Source: Janibacter hoylei PVAS-1 (GTDB lineage Bacteria > Actinomycetota > Actinomycetes > Actinomycetales > Dermatophilaceae). Taken from it: a DNA stretch of 40,313 nucleotides. Positions 1 to 8,376 of the stretch are shown here, piece after piece (the stretch's first letter is position 1; each line of letters begins with the position of its first letter). The stretch is from contig NZ_ALWX01000015.1 in the NCBI RefSeq assembly GCF_000297495.1, positions 1-40,313 of the forward strand, read 5' to 3'. The translations under genes were made by a program, and so were the position numbers. The notes under the pieces were generated by a model, which saw nothing but the letters and a program-made list of their open reading frames with translations, was not told the DNA's origin and did not search any database.

Positions 1-592
1 CCGCCACGGCACGGTCCGCGGGCCCGCCCGCGGCCAGGGCCGCCCACAGCGCCGGCATCGTCGAGCGCAGCGAGAGCCGCTCCACCCGACCGGCGTAGAC
101 GCCACCGAGCAGCGGCTCGACGACCCGGTCGACGACAGCGCGGCCCCACACCCGGCCGACCGCGTCGGCGACCGTCAGGTCCCCCTCGTCGAGGACGAAG
201 GGGGCCGGCTGCGCGGCTCGGGCGGCCTCCCCTTCGTCGAGCAGGCCGGTGAGGTCGCTGCCCGGGCCTGGCACCCCCATGAAGGTGCGGCCGGGGACCG
301 GCCAGCGCCGGCCGCGGGACCAGATGGCGGCGGGGACCGGCTCGGGGTGCACCACCTGCTCTGCCAGCCCGAGGTCGGTGAAGAGGTCACGGGCGGCGAC
401 GCTGCTGGCGACGACGGACTCCGCGCCGACGTCGACCCTCACCCCACCGACGTCGTGCTGGCGCACCTTGCCGCCGAAGCGGTCGCCCCCGTCGAGCACG
501 GTGATCTCGAGCCCGGGGTGACCCTGCAGCAGGTGGTGGGCGGTGGCGAGGCCGGCGAGCCCTCCCCCGACGACGACGACCCGGTGACCCAT
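1..592 (-). CDS. hemY: Protoporphyrinogen/coproporphyrinogen oxidase (HemY/CgoX), 3' end outside the window
   Basis: FAD-dependent oxidase of haem synthesis, oxidising coproporphyrinogen III or protoporphyrinogen IX; in actinobacteria the coproporphyrin route (CgoX) is usual. The first 197 codons are visible and the gene runs off the left edge. Residues 4-18 read VVVVGGGLAGLATAH, the GxGxxG dinucleotide-binding fold, followed by an acidic residue after the second strand (VLDGGDRFGG). Further on, EPLLGGVYAGR matches the conserved HemY segment after the substrate-binding domain begins. The start ATG (590-592) lies 7 nt after a weak -10 (GAGAAT on the minus strand), so the mRNA may be leaderless. 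hemE lies upstream on the same strand but a DUF4349 gene on the opposite strand separates them. Family assignment is strong; the exact substrate is inferred from phylum habit. Confidence 0.88.
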   Translation of the reverse strand, partial: MGHRVVVVGGGLAGLATAHHLLQGHPGLEITVLDGGDRFGGKVRQHDVGGVRVDVGAESVVASSVAARDLFTDLGLAEQVVHPEPVPAAIWSRGRRWPVPGRTFMGVPGPGSDLTGLLDEGEAARAAQPAPFVLDEGDLTVADAVGRVWGRAVVDRVVEPLLGGVYAGRVERLSLRSTMPALWAALAAGGPADRAVA

Positions 593-691
593 GGACCCAA
601 TTCTCCCACGAGGGAACCGATCGCCTCCCGCCGCCGTCAGACCCTTCGACGACGCCGGGAGGGGCCCGGCGCAGAGCAGGGAGTAAGGACC

Positions 692-1606
692 ATGACCAGG
701 ACGCACATGAGGTGGGCGGCACTGCTCGCGGCCAGCGGGGTGGCCCTCGCCGGGTGCAGCGGCGGGGACCGCACGAGCAGCGACCACGCGCCGCAGACGC
801 AGTCGACGACCGCTGCCTCCGAGCAGTCCGCCGGGGGCAGCGCCGAGCCGGGCTCGGCCCGGCAGGACTCCGACGACAGCAGCACGGACTCGAGCGGCAG
901 CCAGGCGCCCACCGATGCCAAGGTCGCCCGGACCGTCAACCTCTCCATCACCGTCGACGACATCGACAAGGCCTCCGCCCAGGTGCGCTCGGCGGCACGC
1001 ACGGCCGACGGCTACGTCTCCTCCGAGGACTCCCGCACCGCCACCTACCCCGGCGGTCGCGCGTGGGCCGAGATCACCGTGACGGTCCCCGTGACGAAGC
1101 TGGACTCCACGACCACCGACCTGTCGGAGATCGGGGAGGTCACCAAGCGCAGCAGCAGCGCCGAGGACCTCACGGCCCAGTACACCGACACCGCCGCGCG
1201 GGTGAAGACCAAGACCAAGGCCGTCGAGCGCCTGCGCAAGCTCATCGACAGCACCGAGGACCTCGACCAGATCGTCACCCTCGAGGACGAGCTCGCGACC
1301 CGCGAGGCCGATCTGGAGTCGATGACGAGTCAGCAGAAGGCCCTCGAGAAGCGCACGGCCACCGCCCCCATCACGGTCAGCCTGTCGACCGAGCGCCCCG
1401 AGGCCGACGACGAGCCCGAGGACGCGACCGGTTTCGTGGCCGGGCTCAAGGCGGGCTGGGGTGCCTTCACCGACTCGATGACGGTGGCGCTGACGGTGCT
1501 GGGCGCGGTCACTCCCTTCGCCGTCGTGCTCGCCGTGGTGCTGGCACCGCTCGGCTGGTGGCTGCGCCGCCGGCGCCGGACCGCGAGGGCGGCTACCGGG
1601 AGCTGA
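692..1606 (+). CDS. DUF4349 lipoprotein with C-terminal membrane anchor
   Basis: Predicted 304-residue exported lipoprotein of unknown function. The signal peptide (residues 1-21) ends in a lipobox LAGC with Cys22 as the lipidation site. Residues 23-75 are a Ser/Thr/Asp-rich linker. Residues about 77-240 form the DUF4349 region, with beta-rich ends ([24 protein letters not shown]) around a charged coiled-coil-like helix ([20 protein letters not shown]). One hydrophobic span (about 262-290) is followed by an Arg-rich tail (RRRRR), which orients the C-terminus to the cytoplasm. ATG at 692 has a purine-rich GGGAG upstream. A longer in-frame reading exists to 347 but it overlaps hemY and lacks a signal peptide start. 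The 3' end overlaps the end of convergent hemE by 14 bp. DUF4349 proteins occur widely; no function is claimed. Confidence 0.85.
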   Translation: MTRTHMRWAALLAASGVALAGCSGGDRTSSDHAPQTQSTTAASEQSAGGSAEPGSARQDSDDSSTDSSGSQAPTDAKVARTVNLSITVDDIDKASAQVRSAARTADGYVSSEDSRTATYPGGRAWAEITVTVPVTKLDSTTTDLSEIGEVTKRSSSAEDLTAQYTDTAARVKTKTKAVERLRKLIDSTEDLDQIVTLEDELATREADLESMTSQQKALEKRTATAPITVSLSTERPEADDEPEDATGFVAGLKAGWGAFTDSMTVALTVLGAVTPFAVVLAVVLAPLGWWLRRRRRTARAATGS

Positions 1607-2636
1607 CCTCGTGGACCAGCTCGACGACGCGGGTCAGGACGACCGGGTCCGTGTCGGGCAGGACCCCGTGGCCGAGGTTGAAGATGTGGCCGGGTGCGGC
1701 GCGTCCCTCGTCGAGGATGCGCCGCACCTCGCGCTCGACGACCTCCCACGGGGCGAAGAGCAACGCCGGGTCGAGGTTGCCCTGGACGGGCTGGTCGCCA
1801 CCGACACGGGCGATGGCGTCACCGAGGTTGACGCGGTAGTCGACGCCGATGACCTCGGTGCCCGCACCGGCCATGTCGGTGAGCAGCTCGCCCGTACCGA
1901 CCCCGAAGTGGATGCGCGGGACCCCGGCGTCGGCGAGCGCGCCGAGCGTCGCGCGGCTGTGCGGCAGGACGTACTCGCGGTAGTCGGCGCGCGAGAGGAA
2001 GCCGGCCCAGCTGTCGAAGAGCTGGATCGCGCTCGCCCCCGCCTCCACCTGCACCTTGAGGAAGGCCGCGGAGATCTGCGACAGGCGGGTGCACAGGTCG
2101 TGCCACAGCTCGGGGTCGCCGTGCATGAGCGACTTGGTGAGCTCGTGGTTGCGGCTGGGACCCCCTTCGATGAGGTAGGACGCGAGGGTGAAGGGGGCAC
2201 CGGCGAAGCCGATGAGGGGCGTGCCCCCGAGCTCGAGGACGATCCGCCGGACCGACTCGGCGATGTCGGGGATCATGTCTGGCGTCAGCACGGGGATGCG
2301 CTCGAGGTCCTCGCGGGAGGCGAAGGACTCGTCGAGCACCGGGCCCACCCCAGGCTCGATGTCGATGTCGACCCCGGCCGCCTGGAGCGGCACGACGATG
2401 TCGGAGAAGAAGATGGCGCCGTCGACGCGGTGACGACGCACCGGCTGCAGGGTGATCTCGGTGACGAGGTCCGGCGTGCGACAGGCCTCGAGCATGTCCG
2501 TGCCACGACGGATCTCGCGGTACTCAGGGAGGGAGCGGCCGGCCTGCCGCATGAACCACACGGGGGTGTGCGGCACGGACTCACCGCGCGCGGCGCGGAC
2601 GAGAGGACTGTGGGAGGGGTCGGCGGAGTTCGTCAC
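1593..2636 (-). CDS. hemE: Uroporphyrinogen decarboxylase HemE
   Basis: Decarboxylates the four acetate side chains of uroporphyrinogen III to give coproporphyrinogen III, in the cytoplasm. The 347-residue length is usual. Family signatures are clear: [18 protein letters not shown] near residue 23 (arginines that bind substrate carboxylates), [34 protein letters not shown], and [13 protein letters not shown] near the C-terminus. GTG at 2634-2636 was chosen because GGGAGGA lies 8 nt upstream on the minus strand; an in-frame ATG lies farther out but gives an atypical N-terminus. The gene is divergent from DUF3000 (2719). Its product feeds the HemY/CgoX enzyme at the left edge and HemH at 30035-31144. 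Confidence 0.95.
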   Translation of the reverse strand: MTNSADPSHSPLVRAARGESVPHTPVWFMRQAGRSLPEYREIRRGTDMLEACRTPDLVTEITLQPVRRHRVDGAIFFSDIVVPLQAAGVDIDIEPGVGPVLDESFASREDLERIPVLTPDMIPDIAESVRRIVLELGGTPLIGFAGAPFTLASYLIEGGPSRNHELTKSLMHGDPELWHDLCTRLSQISAAFLKVQVEAGASAIQLFDSWAGFLSRADYREYVLPHSRATLGALADAGVPRIHFGVGTGELLTDMAGAGTEVIGVDYRVNLGDAIARVGGDQPVQGNLDPALLFAPWEVVEREVRRILDEGRAAPGHIFNLGHGVLPDTDPVVLTRVVELVHEVSSR

Positions 2637-2706
2637 GGCCGCATCCTCCCACGGGAGCATCGGCCGGCTTCGGCGTGCCCTCCCGCGCATATCACCCGCA
2701 CGCACC

Positions 2707-2712
2707 TACTCT
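2707..2712 (+). promoter_or_regulatory. -10 box for leaderless DUF3000 mRNA
   Basis: TACTCT is followed by six bases and then the GTG at 2719, the spacing expected when transcription starts on the start codon itself. No Shine-Dalgarno sequence precedes the gene. Inferred from spacing only. Confidence 0.5.
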
Positions 2713-2718
2713 CGCTGG

Positions 2719-3300
2719 GTGGCCACCCGAGAGTTCTCCGAGGCGCAGTCTGCGGACTTCGCGCACGCCCTGCGCAGCCTGCACGAGGCGCGCCTGCGCC
2801 CCGAGGTGCGGCTGACCGAGGTCCCCGCTCCCTCCCGACTCGCCCCGCACTCCGTCGCGATGACGGCCGACATCGTCGACCCGAGCGACGACGAGGACAT
2901 CGCCACGGGTCGCTTCGTCCTGCTGCACGACCCCTCGGAGCCCGAGCCGTGGTCCGGCGCCTGGCGGGTCGTGACCTTCGCCCGCGCCGAGCTCGAGGCC
3001 GAGGTGGCGAGCGACCCGATGCTCGGTGCCGTCGGCTGGTCGTGGCTGACCGATGCGCTCGAGTCGCACGGCATCGAGCCGATCAACCTCGCCGGGACGG
3101 TCACGCGCGTGGTGTCGGAGTCCTTCGGCGACCTCGACGACCGTGAGCCGGACGTCGACATGGAGATCCGCGCGTCGTGGACGCCCGCCGGCCCGGCCGT
3201 CGGGGTCCACCTCGAGGCCTGGGTCGACATGCTCGGCACCGTGGGTGGTCTGCCGCCCCTCCCCTCGGGGGTCGTGGCCCTGCCGGGGCGGCGCCGTTGA
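2719..3300 (+). CDS. DUF3000 family protein
   Basis: 193-residue conserved actinobacterial protein of unknown function. It starts VATREFSEAQSADFAHALRS and has no signal peptide or membrane segment. A basic helical N-terminus is followed by mixed alpha/beta sequence with several conserved Trp residues (GAWRVVTFARAELE, GWSWLTDAL). The mycobacterial counterpart sits in the same place next to an RNase D gene, as here. The GTG start is supported by the leaderless -10 box just upstream and by divergence from hemE. Its stop codon overlaps the TTG start of the next gene (TTGA), so the two are probably translationally coupled. DUF assignment is by recognition of the family sequence and neighbourhood. 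Confidence 0.85.
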   Translation: MATREFSEAQSADFAHALRSLHEARLRPEVRLTEVPAPSRLAPHSVAMTADIVDPSDDEDIATGRFVLLHDPSEPEPWSGAWRVVTFARAELEAEVASDPMLGAVGWSWLTDALESHGIEPINLAGTVTRVVSESFGDLDDREPDVDMEIRASWTPAGPAVGVHLEAWVDMLGTVGGLPPLPSGVVALPGRRR

Positions 3301-4542
3301 GCAGCACACCACCGGACGACACCGAGAGCGCACCGACCGCGGAGGAGCCCGCTCCCCTGCCCGTCCTGCGCGAGCCCGCGGACGGCGTGCCCGCCGTCAT
3401 CACCGAGGAGTCCGAGCTCGACGCCTGCGCGGCAGCCATCGCCGAGGGGTACGGCCCGGTGGCGCTCGACGCCGAACGGGCCTCGGGCTACCGCTACGGC
3501 CAGGCCGCCTACCTCGTGCAGGTGCGCCGCGAGGGCGCGGGCACGTGGCTCATCGACCCCGTGGGCCTGCCCGACCTCACCCCCCTCGACCGGGCCATCG
3601 GCACCGGCGAGTGGATCCTCCACGCCGCGACGCAGGACCTGCCCTGCCTCGGCGACCTCGGGCTGCGACCCCGGCAGATCTTCGACACCGAGCTCGCGGC
3701 ACGGCTGCTCGGCCTGCCTCGCGTCGGCCTCGCCGCCGTGATCGAGCACTACCTCGGCATCAGCCTGGCCAAGGAGCACTCGGCCGTCGACTGGTCCACC
3801 CGGCCGCTGCCCGAGCCGTGGCTGCGCTACGCCGCGCTCGACGTGGAGGTGCTCACCGAGGTGCGCAACCTCATGGGCATCGACCTGGCCGCGCAGGACA
3901 AGAGCGAGTGGGCTCGGCAGGAGTTCGAGGCGCTGCTGTCGTGGCGCCCCGCGGTCAAGGAGGACCCGTGGCGACGCACCTCCGGCCTGCACAAGATCCG
4001 CCAGCCGCGGGTCCTCGCGACGGTGCGTGAGCTCTGGTACGAGCGGGACCGGATCGCTCGCGACCGCGACACCTCGCCCGGCCGGGTCATCCCCGACACC
4101 GCACTCGTCGAGATCGCCCAGGCCAACCCGAGCGGACCGGGTGACCTGCCCCGCGGCCACCGGGCGATCCAGCGCAACCAGCGCGCCTGGCTCGACGCGG
4201 TCGCCCGCGCCCGCACGCTCCCCGACGCGGAGCTGCCGCCTGCGTCGGTCCGCTCGGACGGTCCCCCGCCCCAGCGGTCCTGGGCCAACCGTGACCCCCT
4301 CGCGGCCGAGCGGCTGACGCAGACCCGGGAGGCCCTCGGCGACTTCGCCGCCGAGCACACCATCCCCATCGAAAACGTCCTGCTCCCCCGACCCCCTGCG
4401 CCGGGCCGTGTGGTCCCCGCCCGCCGAGCGCACCCCCGAGGCCTTCGCCGCGGCCCTCGCCGAGCACGGCGTGCGCCCCTGGCAGCGCGAGATCGTCGCC
4501 CCGATGCTCGCCGACGCCTTCGCCGCCCACCCCGACGCCTGA
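3297..4542 (+). CDS. Ribonuclease D-like 3'-5' exonuclease with HRDC domain, apparent frameshift
   Basis: DEDDy-family 3'-5' exoribonuclease, probably in tRNA or structured RNA processing. The exonuclease domain (about residues 40-215) shows Exo I (ALDAER, Asp and Glu metal ligands), Exo II (LHAATQDLPCL) and Exo III with the catalytic Tyr (RYAALDVEVL). An HRDC domain follows at about 235-315 (WRRTSGLHKIRQPRVLATVRELW). The TTG start at 3297 overlaps the DUF3000 stop. Near 4383-4389 the frame breaks: up to ENVL the sequence is conserved, and the natural C-terminus (DPLRRAVWSPPAERTPEAF, ending AFAAHPDA) is read in the next frame to 4542. One surplus C, in or beside the C5 run 4385-4389, explains it; with that base removed the protein is 414 residues. 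A sequence error is likelier than a real mutation. Confidence 0.85.
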
Positions 4543-4550
4543 CCTCCCTT

Positions 4551-4623
4551 CGAGACGGCCGCAGGCGGCCTCCTCAGAGAGCGGATGGGCGAGACGGCCG
4601 CAGGCGGCCTCCTCAGGGAGCGG
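4551..4623. repeat. Two direct copies of a 34-bp palindromic intergenic repeat
   Basis: Copies at 4551-4584 and 4590-4623 differ at one base. Each begins CGAGACGGCC and contains the hairpin GGCCGC-AG-GCGGCC followed by TCCTCAG. Their position just after the RNase D-like stop makes a transcriptional role possible. I recall similar CGAGACGG...CTCCTCA elements in intergenic DNA of other actinobacteria, which would make this a REP-like family. Confidence 0.75.
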
Positions 4624-4673
4624 GCCGGACGGGGAACGTGGGCGGGGTCACGCGAGGCGCATCTGTCGCAGGT

Positions 4674-4693
4674 GAGCAAGCGCTTAGTAGCCT
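4674..4693 (+). promoter_or_regulatory. Candidate fadAB promoter with overlapping TetR-type operator
   Basis: The near-palindrome GAGCAAGCGCTTAGTA (4674-4689, core AAGCGCTT) runs into a -10-like TAGCCT (4688-4693). A repressor bound there would block RNA polymerase. It differs by one base from the AnCAAGnnCTTGnT motif known for KstR2, a TetR-family repressor of lipid catabolism, so regulation by a fatty-acid/lipid-responsive TetR protein is plausible. No such regulator is encoded in this window. Confidence 0.45.
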
Positions 4694-4750
4694 CAGAGGT
4701 GTCGGGTGGAACCACCCGGCTGCTCCTGCACCACGACAGAGAGGCCCACC

Positions 4751-5962
4751 GTGCCCCGCACTTCACGTGAGGTCGTCTTCGTCGACGGCGTTCGCACGCC
4801 GTTCGGCAAGGCCGGGGAGAAGGGCATGTACGCCCAGACCCGCGCCGACGACCTGGTCATCAACTGCATCCGCGAGCTCATGCGCCGCCACCCCGAGCTG
4901 CCGCCGGAGCGGGTCGAAGAGGTCGCCATCGCCGCGACGACCCAGATCGGCGACCAGGGACTGACCCTGGGCCGCATGGCCTCGCTCCTCTCGGGCCTGC
5001 CCAACACCACCCCCGGCTACTCCGTCGACCGCATGTGCGCCGGCGCGATGACCGCGGTCACCAACATCGCCGGCGCCATCTCCTTCGGCTCCATCGACGT
5101 CGCCGTCGCCGGTGGCGTCGAGCACATGGGCCGTCACCCCATGGGTGAGGGCGTCGACCCCAACCCGCGCGTCGTCGCCGAAAAGCTCGTCGACCCCTCC
5201 GCGCTCGTCATGGGCAAGACGGCCGAAAACCTGCACGACCGCTACCCGACGCTCACCAAGGAGCGCTCGGACGAGTTCGCGGTCAACAGCCAGCGCAAGC
5301 TCGCCCAGGCCTACGAGGACGGCAAGATCCAGCCCGACCTCGTCCCGACCGCCACCCGTCACGCCGACAAGGGCTGGGGGCTGGCCACCGCCGACGAGCC
5401 GCCGCGCCCGCAGACGACGCTCGAGTCCCTCAAGGGCCTGAAGACCCCCTTCCGCCCGCACGGCAACGTCACCGCCGGCAATGCGGCCGGCCTCAACGAC
5501 GGCGCGACGGCCTGCATCCTCGCGGCCGAGGAGACCGCGCACGAGCTCGGTCTGCCCGTCGGCATGCGCCTGGTCGAGTTCGCCTTCGTCGGCGTCGAGC
5601 CGGAGGTCATGGGTTACGGCCCGGTCCCCGCCGCCGAGAAGGCCCTGGCCAAGGCCGGCCTGACCATCGACGACATCGACCTCTTCGAGCTCAACGAGGC
5701 CTTCGCCGTGCAGGTGCTCGCCTTCCTCGAGCACTTCGGCATCGCCGACGACTCCGACAAGGTCAACCGCTACGGCGGTGCCATCGCGACCGGCCACCCG
5801 CTGGCCTCCTCCGGCGTGCGTCTGATGACCCAGCTGGCCCGCCAGTTCGCCGAGGACCCGAGCGTCCGCTACGGCATGACCGCCATGTGCATCGGCATCG
5901 GCATGGGTGGCGCCGTCATCTGGGAAAACCCGCACCACGCCGACTACGGCAAGGAGAACTGA
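4751..5962 (+). CDS. fadA: Acetyl-CoA acyltransferase (3-ketoacyl-CoA thiolase) FadA
   Basis: Final step of beta-oxidation: thiolytic cleavage of 3-ketoacyl-CoA to acetyl-CoA and a shortened acyl-CoA. The 403-residue length is typical. The thiolase triad is intact: nucleophile Cys96 (DRMCAGAMTA), His349 (ATGHPLASSG) and Cys380 (MCIGIGMGGA); the conserved FELNEAFAVQ motif lies near residue 310. GTG at 4751 has GAGAGG 7 nt upstream; a longer ATG reading from 4706 would run into the promoter. fadB follows after 2 nt, so the two form the classical FadA/FadB operon and probably a complex. GAA codons before AA-starting codons (GAA-AAG, GAA-AAC) occur three times, an oddity seen elsewhere in the window. 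Confidence 0.95.
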   Translation: MPRTSREVVFVDGVRTPFGKAGEKGMYAQTRADDLVINCIRELMRRHPELPPERVEEVAIAATTQIGDQGLTLGRMASLLSGLPNTTPGYSVDRMCAGAMTAVTNIAGAISFGSIDVAVAGGVEHMGRHPMGEGVDPNPRVVAEKLVDPSALVMGKTAENLHDRYPTLTKERSDEFAVNSQRKLAQAYEDGKIQPDLVPTATRHADKGWGLATADEPPRPQTTLESLKGLKTPFRPHGNVTAGNAAGLNDGATACILAAEETAHELGLPVGMRLVEFAFVGVEPEVMGYGPVPAAEKALAKAGLTIDDIDLFELNEAFAVQVLAFLEHFGIADDSDKVNRYGGAIATGHPLASSGVRLMTQLARQFAEDPSVRYGMTAMCIGIGMGGAVIWENPHHADYGKEN

Positions 5963-5964
5963 GC

Positions 5965-8037
5965 ATGAGCGAGCCCAAGCCCGAGGTCGTCACCCGCGCC
6001 CTCGTCCAGGACGTCCAGCTCCCCGCCGACGGCGGCACGCTGGCCCTCATCACGCTGGACAACGGCCACGACCACACCAAGCCCAACACCTTCGGCCTCG
6101 AGGGCATGGCCGGTCTGAGCGCCGCCGTCGAGACGCTGCAGCAGCGCGCGGAGGCCGGCGAGATCGTCGCCGTCGCCGTCACGGGCAAGCCCTTCATCTT
6201 CGCCGTCGGCGCCGACCTCTCCGGCGTCCCGGGCGTCGCCTCCCGTGAGCAGGCCCTCGAGATCGCCCGCGCCGGCCACGCCGCCTACGCGGCGGTCATG
6301 GACCTGCCGGTGCCGACCTTCGCCTTCGTCAACGGCGCGGCGATGGGCGGCGGCGTCGAGCTGTCGCTGGCCTGCGACTACCGCACGATGAGCAAGGCCG
6401 TGCCGGCCATCGCGCTGCCCGAGGTCTTCCTCGGTCTCGTGCCCGGCTGGGGCGGCTGCTACCTGCTCCCCCGCCTCGTCGGCCCGGAGAAGGCCCTCAA
6501 GGTCATCGTCGAGAACCCGCTCAACACCAACCGGATGCTGAACGGCCCGGCCGCGGCGAAGCTCGGCCTCGCCGACGCGCTCCTCGACGGGGCCGACTTC
6601 CTCGAGCAGTCGATCATCTGGGCGGCTGGAGTCCTCACCGGCGAGACGAAGGTCGAGCGCGAGCCGGTGAGCGACGACGCCGCCGTCTGGGAGGCCGCCG
6701 CCGCGGCCGCCACGCAGCTGGCCGACGCGAAGACCGCGGGGAAGTCCCCTTCGCCCTACCGGGCCATCGAGCTCGTCACGGCCGCGCGCACCGCTGAGCG
6801 CGACGCCGCCTTCGCCGCCGAGGACGAGGCCTTGGCTGACCTCCTCATGGGTGACGAGCTGCGCGCCGGCCTGTACTCCTTCGACCTCGTGCAGAAGCGC
6901 GCGAAGCGACCGGCGGGTGCCCCCGACAAGTCGCTGGCCCGCCCGGTCGGCAAGGTCGGCATCGTCGGCGCCGGTCTCATGGCCAGCCAGCTGGCGATGC
7001 TCTTCATCCGCTCGCTCAAGGTGCCGGTCATCATGACCGACCTCGACCAGGAGCGCGTGGACAAGGGCGTCGCCTACGTCCACGGCGAGATCGACAAGTC
7101 CCTCGCCAAGGGCAAGATCACGCAGGACAAGGCCAACCAGCTCAAGGCCCTCATCACCGGCTCCACGAGCAAGGAGGGCTTCGCCGACGCGGACTTCGTC
7201 ATCGAGGCCGTCTTCGAGGAGCTGGGCGTCAAGAAGAAGGTCTGGGCCGAGGTCGAGCAGGTCGTCACGCCCGAGTGCGTGCTCGCCTCCAACACCTCGT
7301 CGCTGTCGATCACCGAGATGGCGTCAGACCTGGAGCACCCGGAGCGGGTCGTGGGCTTCCACTTCTTCAACCCGGTGGCCGTCATGCCGCTGCTCGAGAT
7401 CATCCCGGGCGAGCGGACGGACGACGCGGCGCTCGCGACGGCCTTCGCCACCGGCAAGGGCCTGAAGAAGACCTGCATCCTCGTCAAGGACAGCCCCTCC
7501 TTCATCGCCAACCGACTGCTCGGCCGCTTCATGGGCGAGTTCTCCAAGATCGTCGACGAGGGCACTCCGGTCGAGGTCGCAAACGAGGGCATCGCGGGCC
7601 TGGCCCCGATGCCGCCGCTGGTCCTCGTCGGGCTCGTCGGCCCGGCGATCGCGCTGCACAACAGCGAGACGCTGCACCGTGAGCTCGGCGAGCGCTTCTA
7701 CGTCTCGCCCAACCTCAAGGCGCTCGTCGAGGCCGGCAAGCGCTCCTACGACGACGAGGGTGTGGCCGAACTGCTCACCGCCCCCGAGTCGCCGGTCGAG
7801 CTCACCGCCCAGCAGGTCCGCGAGCGGGTCCTCGGCGTCCTCGCCGAGGAGGTGCGCACGATGCTCGACGACGGTGTCGCACAAGCCCCGATGGACATCG
7901 ACCTCGCGATGATCACCGGCGCCGGCTTCCAGTTCTGGAACGGTGGCCTCACGCCGCTCCTGGACCGTGAGGGCGTCTCGGAGAAGGTCACCGGGCAGCG
8001 CTTCCTGCCGAAGGGTGTGGCCAGCGTCCCGGCCTGA
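5965..8037 (+). CDS. fadB: Fatty-acid oxidation complex alpha subunit FadB (enoyl-CoA hydratase / 3-hydroxyacyl-CoA dehydrogenase)
   Basis: Bifunctional enzyme that hydrates trans-2-enoyl-CoA and oxidises 3-hydroxyacyl-CoA, passing product to FadA. The crotonase domain (about residues 15-200) contains the oxyanion-hole segments FAVGADLSG and NGAAMGGGVELSLACDYR. A linker of about 100 residues leads to the NAD-binding domain at about 328 (KVGIVGAGLMASQLA, GxGxxx) and the dehydrogenase core (EAVFEELGVKKKVW, SNTSSLSITEMA, GFHFFNPVAVMPLLEII, KDSPSFIANRLL). The C-terminal all-helical repeats include MDIDLAMITGAGFQFWNGG. 690 residues is the usual size. ATG at 5965 follows AAGGAG by 8 nt and lies 2 nt after the fadA stop. 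A 19-bp stem-loop downstream (8114-8158) may end the transcript. Confidence 0.95.
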   Translation: MSEPKPEVVTRALVQDVQLPADGGTLALITLDNGHDHTKPNTFGLEGMAGLSAAVETLQQRAEAGEIVAVAVTGKPFIFAVGADLSGVPGVASREQALEIARAGHAAYAAVMDLPVPTFAFVNGAAMGGGVELSLACDYRTMSKAVPAIALPEVFLGLVPGWGGCYLLPRLVGPEKALKVIVENPLNTNRMLNGPAAAKLGLADALLDGADFLEQSIIWAAGVLTGETKVEREPVSDDAAVWEAAAAAATQLADAKTAGKSPSPYRAIELVTAARTAERDAAFAAEDEALADLLMGDELRAGLYSFDLVQKRAKRPAGAPDKSLARPVGKVGIVGAGLMASQLAMLFIRSLKVPVIMTDLDQERVDKGVAYVHGEIDKSLAKGKITQDKANQLKALITGSTSKEGFADADFVIEAVFEELGVKKKVWAEVEQVVTPECVLASNTSSLSITEMASDLEHPERVVGFHFFNPVAVMPLLEIIPGERTDDAALATAFATGKGLKKTCILVKDSPSFIANRLLGRFMGEFSKIVDEGTPVEVANEGIAGLAPMPPLVLVGLVGPAIALHNSETLHRELGERFYVSPNLKALVEAGKRSYDDEGVAELLTAPESPVELTAQQVRERVLGVLAEEVRTMLDDGVAQAPMDIDLAMITGAGFQFWNGGLTPLLDREGVSEKVTGQRFLPKGVASVPA

Positions 8038-8376
8038 TGCGTTGGCAGCATGACGAGGCCTGACCGGCTTCCGGCATGTCGAAGGGGAGGTCCCGACGAC
8101 GACCTTCGCTTCTCGTGGTCCTCGCAACTCCTGCGTCTAAGGAGTTGCGAGGACCACGGTCGTTCGACGTGACGAAGGGCCGAGGGGCCTGACGGTGACC
8201 AGCGACGCCGCGCCGTCCGGGTCGAGGGGTTGCTGCACGCGGTGAACGACCAGGCCGACCCCCGACGCGGTCCAGGCACAGTTCAAGCCGTGCGATGCTT
8301 ACGCTGTCATGGGATGTGGTGATGAGGTCCAGATGGGCATCTCGACCTAGACGCTGTCACGAGGGGACGTCATGAG
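8038..8376. other. Non-coding gap between fadB and glgC-like gene
   Basis: 339 bases with no convincing gene. It holds the strong stem-loop at 8114-8158, and a GAGGGG ribosome-binding site just before 8377. Open frames here have no recognisable protein sequence and run through the flanking genes. Confidence 0.6.
8114..8158. repeat. 19-bp perfect inverted repeat (stem-loop)
   Basis: Arms 8114-8132 and 8140-8158 are perfectly complementary (19 bp) around a 7-nt loop; the right arm reads AGGAGTTGCGAGGACCACG. It lies 77 nt after the fadB stop. There is no T tract, so it may be an intrinsic terminator of the actinobacterial kind or a dispersed palindromic element. Confidence 0.75.

Noticed and set aside
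1611-3146. Long plus-strand open frame opposite hemE
   Set aside because: Asp/Arg/Val-rich mirror of hemE codons; hemE carries all the family signatures.
4543-4750. CRISPR array suggested by the tandem 34-bp repeats
   Set aside because: Only two copies with a 5-bp gap and no spacers; the units are palindromic intergenic elements.
2706-4766. Long minus-strand open frame of 686 codons
   Set aside because: Antisense to DUF3000 and the RNase D-like gene, which have clear family motifs; composition is low-complexity and no start context is seen.
7746-8279. Minus-strand open frame over the fadB end and the following gap
   Set aside because: Arg/Ser/Pro-rich translation with no family resemblance, most of it antisense to fadB; typical shadow frame of GC-rich DNA.
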